Shown here piece by piece: positions 1 through 9,920 of a stretch of DNA of 64,000 nt. Below the pieces are notes generated by a model that did no database searches, was not told the origin of the DNA, and worked only from the letters and a program-made list of their open reading frames with translations. The stretch's first letter is position 1, and every line of letters begins with the position of its first letter. This stretch comes from Podospora pseudoanserina (lineage: Eukaryota; Ascomycota; Sordariomycetes; Sordariales; Podosporaceae): the NCBI RefSeq assembly GCF_035222485.1, contig NC_085923.1:2480001-2544000 (forward strand), read 5' to 3'. A program made the position numbers and the translations under genes.

Positions 1-2055
1 ATCGGATGGGCATCTCGCCAGGTGGGCTGCGTGCCAGTAGGACGACCGCAGGACTCGGCGAAGCCCGGTCAGGGCACTGTTTACCTTCCCAATCCAGTGG
101 ATGACCCTACGCTTGTTCGTGGGATCGGTACCAATTTCACTGAATTTGGAGAGGTGGGCGGTATCATCTTCCTCCCTTCGGCTAAGGGTCAGAGCGGAGA
201 AAGTTTGGATATTAGCGAAGTTATTGGACCCGAGGAGGTTCGCATCAAGCGGCCGCCCAAGGGGAAGCTGGCCATGTCACAGCTTACTGGCCGTGATGAT
301 GTGGATGCGAATGGCAAGCTTCTCAACAAGGAGGACAAGAAGCCCAGGGAGGGGTATCAGGGCATCAAATACAAGATCGCGCCGCATGTGGACCAGTCCA
401 AAGTGTTCCAGGCCGTGTTTGATCGTTTGGCGTCTGGGGGTTGCGTTGGTATCTTCCCTGAGGGAGGCAGTCATGATCGGACTGAGCTGTTGCCTTTGAA
501 GGCGGGTGTGGCGCTGATGGCGCTGGGAACACTGGCGGATCATCCTGATTGCGGCCTCAAGATTGTGCCTGTGGGCATGAATTACTTCCACGCTCACAAG
601 TTCCGCTCGAGAGCCGTTGTGGAGTTTGGGGCTCCTTTGGATATTCCGCGGAACCTGGTTGACGCGTATTCGAACGGCGGGACGGAGGGGAGACGTGAGG
701 CGGTGGGTCAGGTCTTGGACATGGTACACGAAGCCCTGAGCGCTGTCACCGTTTCGGTGCCCGACTATGACACCTTGATGGTTATTCAGGCTGCGAGACG
801 GCTTTACAACCCGACCGGCAAGCCACTGCCGCTTCCTGTGGTCGTCGAACTTAACAGGCGGCTGGCCTTGGGCTACGAGAAGTATAAGGAAGATCCGCGC
901 GTCAAGGAGCTCAAAGAGGCGGTCACCGAGTACAATAAGCAGCTCCGGTACCTCGACATCCGGGACCACCAGGTTGAAAAGGCGAAGCTTTCGTGGTTTA
1001 CCGTTGTCGCAACGTTTCTCCAGCGCGTTGTGATATTGTTTCTTTTGTCTGCGGGTGTGATTCCGGGTCTGCTGCTTTTTGCGCCCGTGTTCATCGCCTG
1101 CAAGGTCATCAGTCACAAAAAGGCCAAGGAAGCCCTCGCTGGCTCTGTGGTCAAAGTCCAGGGCAAGGACGTCATTGCTACTTGGAAACTGCTGGTCGCC
1201 TTGGCTTTGGCTCCTCTCTGCTACAACACCTATGCCATCATCACGCTATACATGGTGCACAAGCACCGGTATTATGGCTGGGTCCCTGAATGGGTACCCT
1301 TCTGGGCTGTGTACATCGCCTGCTGCATCTTTTTCATCCTACTCACCTTTGCCGCATTGCGCTTTGGAGAAGTTGGGATGGATATTCTGAAGTCGCTGCG
1401 GCCACTTGCCCTCTGCATCAACCCTGCGTCCAGCTACAATGTGGCCAAGTTGCGGGAGAGACGCGCCGAGCTGAAGGCGCAGGTGACGGACATCATCAAC
1501 ACGATTGGCCCCGAGATGTTCCCCGACTTTGAGCACAGTCGCTTGTTGGCTCCAGCTGATTCCGCCGCCCGGGCAGCAGCTCGCAGGGAAGCCGGTGTCA
1601 ACAGCCCGCCCATCTCACCCAACCGGCCTTCCTACGACCGCCGTTCCAGCTATGGCGTCTCAGTCAACGGAAGCGACAGCCCGCCATTCCAGGCACCCAC
1701 AAGAAGGAACACCACCTCCTCCAGCCGCAACATCCCCTACAACGAATCATTCAGCAACATCGCGCAAGCGCAGATTTTTGCTACCAGGCCGACGACGCCT
1801 TCTAATCACAGTCGGGCAAGCAGTTCGGGGGGCAGGCCGGGATCGGCTGGTTTCCCGGTGGCTGGGTTCACGACGTTGGATAGCGCCGAGGGATTTGACG
1901 AGGCGAGCAAAAAGATTAGGGCTGCGATGAAGGAGAGGGGGGAGATGAGACGGCGAAAGAGCCAGGCGAGGCAGTTTATGATGGGGGATGAGGGGACTAG
2001 TGAGGAGGATGGGAGTGATGGGGTTGAGTTTGGTGATCGGAGGAAGGGGCAGTGA
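1..2055 (+). CDS. Glycerol-3-phosphate O-acyltransferase, 3' part (SCT1/GPT2 family)
   Basis: This is the C-terminal part of an ER-membrane acyltransferase that makes lysophosphatidic acid from glycerol-3-phosphate and acyl-CoA, the first step of glycerolipid synthesis. The frame is open from base 1 (IGWASRQVGCVPVGRP...), so the start and the HX4D catalytic motif lie outside the window. Visible are acyltransferase motif III (FPEGGSHDRTELLPLKAG, about 430-505) and motif IV (VPVGMNYF, about 565-590). Hydrophobic spans follow near 1000-1100, 1180-1250 and 1300-1360, typical of the fungal SCT1/GPT2 C-terminus. The last 170 residues are Ser/Pro-rich and end in a basic RRRKSQARQF stretch and an acidic tail; in the yeast enzymes such tails are phosphorylated. 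No intron is seen. Family assignment is firm; which paralogue (SCT1 or GPT2) cannot be told. Confidence 0.9.
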   Translation: MGWASRQVGCVPVGRPQDSAKPGQGTVYLPNPVDDPTLVRGIGTNFTEFGEVGGIIFLPSAKGQSGESLDISEVIGPEEVRIKRPPKGKLAMSQLTGRDDVDANGKLLNKEDKKPREGYQGIKYKIAPHVDQSKVFQAVFDRLASGGCVGIFPEGGSHDRTELLPLKAGVALMALGTLADHPDCGLKIVPVGMNYFHAHKFRSRAVVEFGAPLDIPRNLVDAYSNGGTEGRREAVGQVLDMVHEALSAVTVSVPDYDTLMVIQAARRLYNPTGKPLPLPVVVELNRRLALGYEKYKEDPRVKELKEAVTEYNKQLRYLDIRDHQVEKAKLSWFTVVATFLQRVVILFLLSAGVIPGLLLFAPVFIACKVISHKKAKEALAGSVVKVQGKDVIATWKLLVALALAPLCYNTYAIITLYMVHKHRYYGWVPEWVPFWAVYIACCIFFILLTFAALRFGEVGMDILKSLRPLALCINPASSYNVAKLRERRAELKAQVTDIINTIGPEMFPDFEHSRLLAPADSAARAAARREAGVNSPPISPNRPSYDRRSSYGVSVNGSDSPPFQAPTRRNTTSSSRNIPYNESFSNIAQAQIFATRPTTPSNHSRASSSGGRPGSAGFPVAGFTTLDSAEGFDEASKKIRAAMKERGEMRRRKSQARQFMMGDEGTSEEDGSDGVEFGDRRKGQ

Positions 2056-2631
2056 GAAAGAGGGGGGCGGGGGGCGAGAGGTTGGGTTGGTTAAGTTTTC
2101 TTTTGTTTATTTTTTTTGGTCTTTATTCGTTACTCAGGAGACTTTGTAACTGGGAGTAAGATACCCCCAGGAAGGCGGATGGCTGGCAAGCCGGTGGCCG
2201 CTCTTTGGTGGTGTTAAGGGGGAAGAGAAAGGAAAATATCTGGTATGGGTTAGTCTTTTTTTTGTGGTTGCGGTTTGAATCTGAGATGGTTCTAGTTGTT
2301 TATATTGATGTGTATTTGTATTTACTTTTTTGGTGGTTTTTCTATCTGGTGATGGTTGTGTGATGATTATGCTGAATCACGCTTGTAATGAAGAGTTGGG
2401 TGACATGCTTCAAGGCTGTTCTTCTAATGTAGAAATGATGAATAATGACAATTAACTCAAAACTCCCAGCTGATGATACCCCAGAGTTTGTATTCCTGCC
2501 TATTGTTTCGTCCCTGTGTAGTCTCATTCATTCCCTGGCACGTCTGGCTCGTGTCGGGCTAAGTCCACTATCCAAAGGTTTCAGCTCTCTCTGTTCACGA
2601 CAGGTTCTTCCGTTCTATGCGATCATCCCGA
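2056..2631. other. Intergenic, convergent 3' flanks
   Basis: This T-rich spacer lies between the tail-to-tail acyltransferase (+) and the four-span membrane protein gene (-). It must hold both 3' UTRs and polyadenylation signals. No gene is seen. Confidence 0.6.
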
Positions 2632-3545
2632 TTAAGCCGAAACAGAGACAGCCCCAGCAGTCCTTCTATCATCAGCATCAACAGGAAGTCTAATCCTGCT
2701 GTACCTCCCCCCTCTTTCCTCATCAGCGTCCTTGATCAGAAGCCCCATCTCGAAAATGACTGGCTTCCTGGCCGCCAGGAGGGAGAAGAGACCAACAAAG
2801 ATGCTCAGAGCTCTGTTTCCGACCATGTTAGCCAAAATTCATCATCAGTTGTTTGCGGGGACGGGGACATACCCAATAGTTTCACTCAGAACCGACAACT
2901 CTACCTCCGAGTATCTATAATAATAAGACGGGCCGGCCAGATCAATGCTCGCAATGACGATGGGGGGGATGCCCAGGATGATATCCGTCACCCAGGCCAC
3001 GCCGTATCTTGGCTTCTTTTCATTGTCAGAGCCGTTGAATACGCAACTGCAGTCTCCTATTTGGAGGAGGATTGTTGGTAGACAGGGGATTTTGTGATGA
3101 TGGTTGTGTGGGGGATGGGAGGGGAAGAGAAGGTGGAGGAGGTTGGAGAGGAGGAGGAACCAGAGCCAGATGTGGTTGAAGACGAGGAGGCCGTCGGAGA
3201 AGTACCCGGCGGCGAGCCAGACGGCGATGGAGGCTATGGTGAGGATGATGATGATTATTCTGAGGAGGGTGGTGAGGGGGGTGGAGAGTTTGTAATGTTT
3301 GGAGGTTGTGTCATCGGGGGAGGAACTGGTGAGGGAGGAGGAGGGGGGTGGGTAGACCTGGGGGGGTTAGCTTGGGGCGCAGTGATGAAGGGATAAAGGG
3401 GGGGAGGGCTTGCCATTGCCGGGTTGAGACCTGCGGTGGTGATGGTGGGAGGGGAGGAGGTTATGAAGGGGGAGGTAGGTCGTGAGGATCCGGGGGAGAG
3501 GGTGGGGGATGACATTAGAGGCTCGGTCCCAGGTTTGGTGGTCAT
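2632..3545 (-). CDS. Four-span membrane protein, unknown function
   Basis: This gene was rebuilt from three exons on the minus strand: 3545-3414, 3357-2873 and 2812-2632 (265 aa). Exon 2 reads continuously through three hydrophobic spans (LLRIIIIILTIASIAVWLAA; IWLWFLLLSNLLHLLF; VTDIILGIPPIVIASIDLA). It ends at a perfect GTATGT donor at 2872. The 60-nt intron has a GCTAAC branch and ACAG acceptor and joins in phase 2 to an exon encoding the fourth span (ALSIFVGLFSLLAA) and a charged tail. The N-terminus is a 44-residue Ser/Pro/Thr-rich exon. It joins in frame only through a 56-nt GC-AG intron (donor ATG|GCAAGC at 3413, branch GCTAAC, acceptor CCCAG at 3358). A length error in a C tract is the alternative. 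The topology recalls MARVEL-like tetraspan proteins, but no family is recognised. Exons 2 and 3 are secure; exon 1 is less so. Confidence 0.68.
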
Positions 3546-4810
3546 GACGGACAGAGAAGATTGATGAGTTGGAACGTGTTTACTCAAACTATTCTTCTAC
3601 CCATGCAGCGAGGGGGATATCCTCTTTTTATCAACCCGGCACCCTCGGTCACGTTCGCTGAGAGAGCTCACAACCAACAACACAAGAACCCAGCCCTTGA
3701 GCCCCCACCGTTACACACAGCATTCAAATCCAGACCAAAGCATGAGTGGTCGACCGTTTCCTATGGTCCTGACGACATGCCAATGCTGTTTATTCTGATG
3801 CCTGGACGTGCAAAACACTCATTGATTGGACGAAAAGTGGGCGGTTGGCGAACATGAGGAAAGATATCGTCTCAAAAGGTGAGAAAGGGGGGGGGCGGAC
3901 GCGTCACCTACAGGTTTGCAGCGGTAATGCTGGTCTTGCTTGGGCCAAGCCCATGCATGCAACATCTGCCAGGGATTTGTGGATGGGCTCTAGAGGAAAC
4001 ACAGAGCTTCAGCACTTGTTGGAAAACAAAGGCTTTGAGGAAGATGGGGGAAGACTACACGTATAATGGATATGGAGGATGTGTGGTGTAACTAGGCAAC
4101 GTGTGTTAGGCAACAGAACGAGAAGTGAAGAGTGTGATGCTGGTGATGATTGCCCATGAGATGAGGGCAGGAGCAAAGGAAGAGCATCAATGATTTGAAA
4201 GTGTGATACCTACGATGATTGAATATAGAGAGATTGAATGTGCAATCTGTTTGGAAAGCAATCGTTCAATGACCATGGCATCATCTCTTGCATGAATCTT
4301 GGGGTACAGCCCTCTGGCAGCATGCACTTGCACAGCAAATCAGTGAGAAATTCTCTTCATTAAAGTAAAGGCTGGCCATGTTGTAGATATATCGAAGAAC
4401 ATTGGAACGGGATGGTTGAAACCGAAGCTCAATGGAAGGTGGTTCATCTTATCCACGTGAATGGCGGGGATGTCCTGGTGCTATTCCCTTGACAGGTGCT
4501 TGTGGAGGAGTGGTCAGTGCGGTAGCTACTGCAGGGATTGAAAAATTTTGTGGAACAAGAGCGGCAGAAAAAGGGCGGTGAAGTGAATCGCGCCTGGAAC
4601 GTAGCCATATTTTTTTCTTGCGACAGCCACTCTGACCCCGCGACGCCTTCTTTCGGATTGTTCAAGGTTTGACACCCAATTCACCAATCCTCACCAATTG
4701 GGCCATCTTTTCACCAAATACTGCCCATGTCAGCTCCATTCTGGCTCTTCTCTAACAACTCCGCGGCAACCACAACAACTCAGTCTCCCAAGTCGAACGA
4801 CAAGACCACA
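3546..4810. other. Divergent promoter region
   Basis: About 1.26 kb lie between the membrane protein gene (-) and the SRP40-like gene (+). No coding exon is supported. An in-frame ATG at 4727 would add 28 Ser/Thr/Asn-rich residues to the SRP40-like protein and is taken here as 5' UTR. Confidence 0.5.
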
Positions 4811-6112
4811 ATGGCCAAAGACAAGAAGGTCAAGGCCGACAAAGTCACCAAGTCGACCCCTGCCGCTACCCAGCTGCCTGCCCAGCTCCTCGACCTTGTA
4901 GAGAAGTTTCTCTCTGAGCATGATTTCACCGAGGCCCACACCGAATTCACCAAGGCTCGCAAGGCCAAGGGTTTGAAGAAGGCCAAGGGAGAGGCAACCG
5001 ACAGCACTCTGGAGTCCGTCTTCCAGGCTTGGGAGACTTCCAAGGCCAAGGCTTCTAGTGACGACGATTCCAGCAGCAGCAACGAGTCCGATTCCTCTTC
5101 CAGCAGCGACAGTGATTCGGACTCGGACTCGGACTCCGAGAGCGACAGTGATGATGTCGAGATGGCCGACGCCCCGGCCGACTCTGAGAGCTCTGACTCT
5201 AGCAGTAGCTCTGAGAGCTCCGACAGTGACAGCTCCGACAGTGAAAGTGAGAGCGAAAGTGAGGAGGAGAAGAAGCCTGCCGCTACCAATCCTTTGAAGC
5301 GCAAGGCCACGTCCGAGAGCAGCGACTCGTCGTCTGAGGATTCCTCCGGCTCTGATTCCGAGAAGGAGAAGCCAGCTGCCAAGAAGCAGAAGACTGCCGC
5401 CGCTAAGGCCGAGTCATCCTCCTCTGAGTCTTCATCCGACTCTTCTTCGGATTCTTCTTCGAGCTCCGATAGCAGCTCTTCTGATTCTTCTTCCGATTCC
5501 GACTCATCGTCCTCCGACTCTTCTTCAGACTCTGACTCGTCCGATTCTGATTCATCTGACTCCGACTCTTCCGATTCCGAAGACGTAGCCGAGGAGGCTG
5601 CTAAGGTCCCCCTTCCCGACTCCAGCGACGATTCATCATCCGATTCCTCCTCCGATAGTGACTCGGACAGCGACTCCGACAACAAGAGCAAGACTAAGAC
5701 AAAGAAGTCCACCAAGACCAAGGCGAACAGTGACACCTCCGCGAGCGGTTCCTCCAATAGCTCTGCAACCCTCAACGGGAGCACCTCGCCTAAGGTTTTC
5801 CCCGTCAGCACCTTCGCCCCTCTTCCTCCCGACCCGTTTGTGAAGACCAACAACCGCGGCAAGGGCGCTGCAGTAAAAGAGGAGAAGGTTCCCTTTTCCC
5901 GTGTAAACCGGAACATCAAGGTTGACCCTAAGTTTGCCGACAACTCGTTTGCGGGTGAGGACTGGGGAAGAAAGGCGCACGAGGACCTCATTGTCACGAG
6001 GGGCAAGGGCTTTACAAAGGAGAAGAACAAGAAGAAGAAGGGCAGCTACAGGGGTGGCAGGATCGACACTGGCCTGCAATTGGGCATCAAGTTCGACGAT
6101 GACGGAAACTAA
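4811..6112 (+). CDS. SRP40/Nopp140-like nucleolar phosphoprotein
   Basis: The predicted 433-residue protein would be a nucleolar chaperone for snoRNPs and pre-rRNA processing, as known for Srp40/Nopp140. The N-terminus has a LisH-type dimerisation helix (PAQLLDLVEKFLSEHDF). A long acidic Ser/Asp/Glu region with many CK2-type sites (SDSDSD, SSESSD) is broken by short basic Lys/Ala/Pro blocks (KPAAKKQK). The C-terminus is the conserved SRP40_C domain (VPFSRV, DPKFADNSFAGEDWG, RGKGFTKEKNKKKKGSYRGG). The ATG at 4811 (CACAATGGCC) begins the family-typical MAKDKK start; an in-frame ATG at 4727 would add 28 residues. The gene has no intron. The repetitive Ser codons leave a long antisense reading frame that is not a gene. 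Confidence 0.92.
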   Translation: MAKDKKVKADKVTKSTPAATQLPAQLLDLVEKFLSEHDFTEAHTEFTKARKAKGLKKAKGEATDSTLESVFQAWETSKAKASSDDDSSSSNESDSSSSSDSDSDSDSDSESDSDDVEMADAPADSESSDSSSSSESSDSDSSDSESESESEEEKKPAATNPLKRKATSESSDSSSEDSSGSDSEKEKPAAKKQKTAAAKAESSSSESSSDSSSDSSSSSDSSSSDSSSDSDSSSSDSSSDSDSSDSDSSDSDSSDSEDVAEEAAKVPLPDSSDDSSSDSSSDSDSDSDSDNKSKTKTKKSTKTKANSDTSASGSSNSSATLNGSTSPKVFPVSTFAPLPPDPFVKTNNRGKGAAVKEEKVPFSRVNRNIKVDPKFADNSFAGEDWGRKAHEDLIVTRGKGFTKEKNKKKKGSYRGGRIDTGLQLGIKFDDDGN

Positions 6113-9100
6113 GGGCAGCAATGGGGCGTACATGGATAGACGCAGAAAGATTTCAGGAGTTGATAATTAGGCACAGAGGAGAGGTCGAGTGGTCAGAAGG
6201 CAAGGTGTATGGGAAACCAACCAGATAATTCTATCAAGAGAAATGGATGGATAAAGAGATGATATTATAGAACTTTGGGTGTTTGGCAAGCGAGCCAGCA
6301 AAATAAGGCGTGGTGTTTTTGCGGTAGATGTTGGTTTTAGTGTATCACTTTATGTTGTCTTTTTCTATCAGTTACCTAGAGAAAAAGGTGTTGTTTTCTC
6401 AATATCCATTAGGGGCACATACTTTGAGGAGTTGGGAAATCATTTGTTTTTATTTTGTGTACACATATTGAGCTTTGATGAGGCGTTGATGTGTCTGCAT
6501 TTAATGGCGACTGTCTGTTTCGGTTTCGTGTTGCTTTTTCAAACTAGGCCAAGGCATGTACATCGAGCTGTGTAGCTTGGAATCAAATGGGTAGCCCAAC
6601 TTTTTCCATTGACAGAAAAAGAGGTAGGGGATGTAAGATATGGCAGCACACAGATTGAATACGTGATGTTCAAGCAGACCATGCTTCCGGAAGCTTGGAT
6701 CATGGGGTCACAGGTGACTGGAGCTCACTGCTTTGCTGGCAGAGATGGAAAAAGCCGAGGGTGAGAAAGAGATAGATGGCGACTGACGTGATAAGCAATT
6801 CCACATATGAAGAGTTTCTTAGGTCAAGTGGATGAAGAGAGAGAATCATCGACGTTGTGTGGTGACGAGTACTATGATAGTTTGTTTCATAAACAGTTCT
6901 CTCGATGGGACTTGAAATCGAAAGGAGGGTGCCCAATTTCGGGAGGATCATTCTCTAATGCTTGAAAGCCCTGTTCTCCAGTGAACCTGTGTCAAGCAAT
7001 CCGGACAAACGGGATGCTGGGCTTCGTGACAGACAGAAAGCTGCTTCTAATAGTGGACGAAATAAGACATCAGAAGTTGAATGAGTAAGGGAGGTGGGCA
7101 GTGCTCAACCTCTCAAGAATTTAAGACAGAAAATGCGGCAGAAGTGCCTCTCAAAACAGCCTGTATTGTACACTAGACAGTCCGATATCCTAGCATCTAC
7201 CTTGAAATGGAAAAAGGGCAGGTGAGGTATGTAAGGTGACCCCCCCAGGTGAGCAATCGTGGCTGAGGCGGCTAATTGAACTTCCCATCCTATCTGTGTT
7301 CATACTCAGAGCCCACGGTTACACAAAGCGGCCTGTCACCTCCATATTGGGGACTGCTACACATTCATAATTTCATGCTCCCGCAGCTCAGTCTCATTCC
7401 CCACAGTTCCACAAGCAAAACTAACCAGCCACACTTTCCCTCGGTGAGGCTCGTTTCAACAGCACTCGACTTTATCTCACCTTGAAGTGTGTGCCTTTTC
7501 CGACCGAGGTCACCTCAGATGACACGTCAAAAAAGCGGTAAGCAAGAGACAAACTTACAACAGTGCAATGGGACACATCAAGAGGGGTCCATTTTTGCGG
7601 GGCACCTGTCCGCGAACTTTCAAACAAGGGAGTTTGAACGTGTGTAAGTGGTTCGCCGGGTTAAGGGTTGGGGTTGTAGGTGGAGTGTCTGAAAAGCTAG
7701 GAATGAAAAATGTCACCAATCTCAGGTTTAGGCATGAGCAGTTGTGCCTTGGGCGGAAATCTCTTGACGGGACATGGCTGCTCTTTACGAGGGAAAACCG
7801 GGAATGCTGGTGTGATGCTGGTCTCTCCTCGGTCATCAGATATCTGGCGGTGAGACCTGAGGTCCCTGTGCTATTTTTTTCAGCTGAAGGGCTGAAAGTT
7901 GCACTAGAAGACGTCTATTGATCGAAACTACTGATGTTAGCTGTTGACACGGTGTTAGAGAGGAAGTGTTTGATTTTGTGGAACTGGGGAGGTGAAGGCT
8001 GCTCATCTGATCAAAGGCGAAGCCTGGAACATCTCCCGTGTAGCAACACCTCTGCCAGCTCTTGAGGCGGTGAGAAGACGATGATTTTCTAGAATATAGT
8101 TGGAAAAGGCGAGGCACCCCATAAGGTGACCGGATTGGAACAGCCACCAAGGTCTGCCGAGTGTTGAGGACGTTAGTCGAGGTAGGGGTGATATGGCTGT
8201 CTGGTCGTCTTGCCACCTTCAGTCAAGCCATCAGACTAGACTCGATAACAGAAATGCGGCGAATGGTGTACTCCACAGGTTCGCCATATCTGGGCGAGAT
8301 TTGAGAACCACCGAGGGACTTGGGCCCTGAATCAAGGTAGCGGAGGCCGAACGGAGAACTGCTATGCTTGGAGCTGGCGAGGCAGATTAATGAGGTTTGG
8401 ATGTCCATGTTCGAAATGTGGGCCTAGAAAGATCTTAAGGTGACGGTACGAACGCTGCGGAGACTTTATGGAGTTCGATATTGAAACTCTGGTTCGGTGC
8501 CGGCTTGCATGATTCCGGAGATGAGGGTCACTAGGGTGTAGGCAAGTTGATATCGGAGGCCCTGAACTTCCAAAAAAAAAAAAAAAAAGAAAAAAATTAA
8601 AGTTCAGTCAAGCATTGACCAGACATACCTTTTGTGGAATAGAGATCAGACTAAGATCCCGGTTCAGATGGATGTCGTGGTGGCTTGGCTGTTCCTGGCC
8701 TGGTCCGATGTTAAACGGTTCCAAATGGAACATGGGCACGGGCGATATCCCAAGGAACTGGAACCAGGGGAAATGTCCTAGAACCGGCAGTTCAGTTTGA
8801 TGCTAGCACGAATGAACGAAAAAAAGACCCGAGTGTGGCTGATGGGATGGCCATGACTCCTTGACCGTAGTGCGGTAGATGTGAGGCCTGGTCCTATGAC
8901 AAACGGGATATGCACCCGAGGAGAGGGCACCGGTTCACGGAGGGGCTTTAGCGAAAAGCCTGCCAAGATCCATTTCCTCAAACTCGATGGGGTGGAAATG
9001 CCTAATCCGTAGTTATGAGGGCGATGAGGCAATGCGGAGGAATTAGATACCGCCCTTCGGAATTTAGCACTGGGCTGGAGATTCGGGTCTCGTGTTGATG

Positions 9101-9920
9101 CTGGTATGGGACGGCGTCCTCCCAGAGCGGTTCATCTTGGGTGAGAGCATCATTTTATGGTAGATTGAGGCACTGAAATGATAGTGTATGATCAAACCGA
9201 AGCAACCATGTGTTGTAAGACCACGAGCGTCTCTCCACGTGGTAAGCTTTGAGATGTGTTGGATGAAGGACGAAAAGGGACAGGGACAGGGCCACACTCT
9301 TGGCTCTGTCATGAGAGAGAGCCAATCAGTCAGCCTTATCGTCGGTAGCCAATGGGGACTGTCCATTTCAGAAAACAGTGGGTCGAAAGTGGCACTGCAA
9401 GTACCCAAAGTACCCTTGTCGGTTGTGCCGCCGTAGGGCTCTCACCCAGGGCGCGCTCACTGTCGCGAACTTCCCCGCGCCTCTGGGCTGTTGGAGCCTG
9501 GTCATTCCGTTGGCCGTTGGCGATTTACTCGGATGGCGGATGGTGTTAACATTTCGCTTCTTTGCTAAAACCGTCCAACTCCCTCACCATGCCGGTGACC
9601 GACCCGGTGACTGTGAATACCTTCATCAGTTCCCTCCGGCCTGGTCTGGCCGTCCCCGCGTGACATCACCGCCTGCACGCTCAGGTCCCCCCCGCCATCA
9701 GCCAAAAGGCATCCATTCTCCTCGTGCCCGCCTGGCGGCTGTGAGTTCATTCAGCTCGCTCTCCAAATCTCACCCCGCCATCTCACTCACCTCATTCACA
9801 CAACCAACTGTCTTTTCTTTCATCAACGCTCATCAAGACGCTCATCAAGGCGATTCATGGTGGCAAGCGAGGTCCACATGGGTATAACTTGCAGCATAGA
9901 CACGGTCGAGTCTGACAGCG
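6113..9920. other. Long intergenic region
   Basis: Nothing in these 3.8 kb is recognisable as coding; the open frames are short and lack family motifs or splice support. There is a 17-base A run at 8572-8588 flanked by the inverted octamers CTGAACTT (8562) and AAGTTCAG (8599). The last part, from about 9400, is GC-rich and probably holds the promoter and leader of the downstream deaminase. Confidence 0.5.

Noticed and set aside
277-1116. 279-codon open frame antisense to the acyltransferase
   Set aside because: It is a shadow of a well-supported gene; the peptide has no recognisable feature.
4780-6030. 416-codon open frame antisense to the SRP40-like gene
   Set aside because: It is the mirror of the repetitive Ser/Asp codons; the product is only Ser/Glu/Leu repeats and the sense gene has clear LisH and SRP40_C domains.
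8562-8606. A-run taken as the tail of a SINE or retroposed copy
   Set aside because: No internal Pol III boxes, no flanking direct repeat; the flanks are instead an inverted octamer pair.
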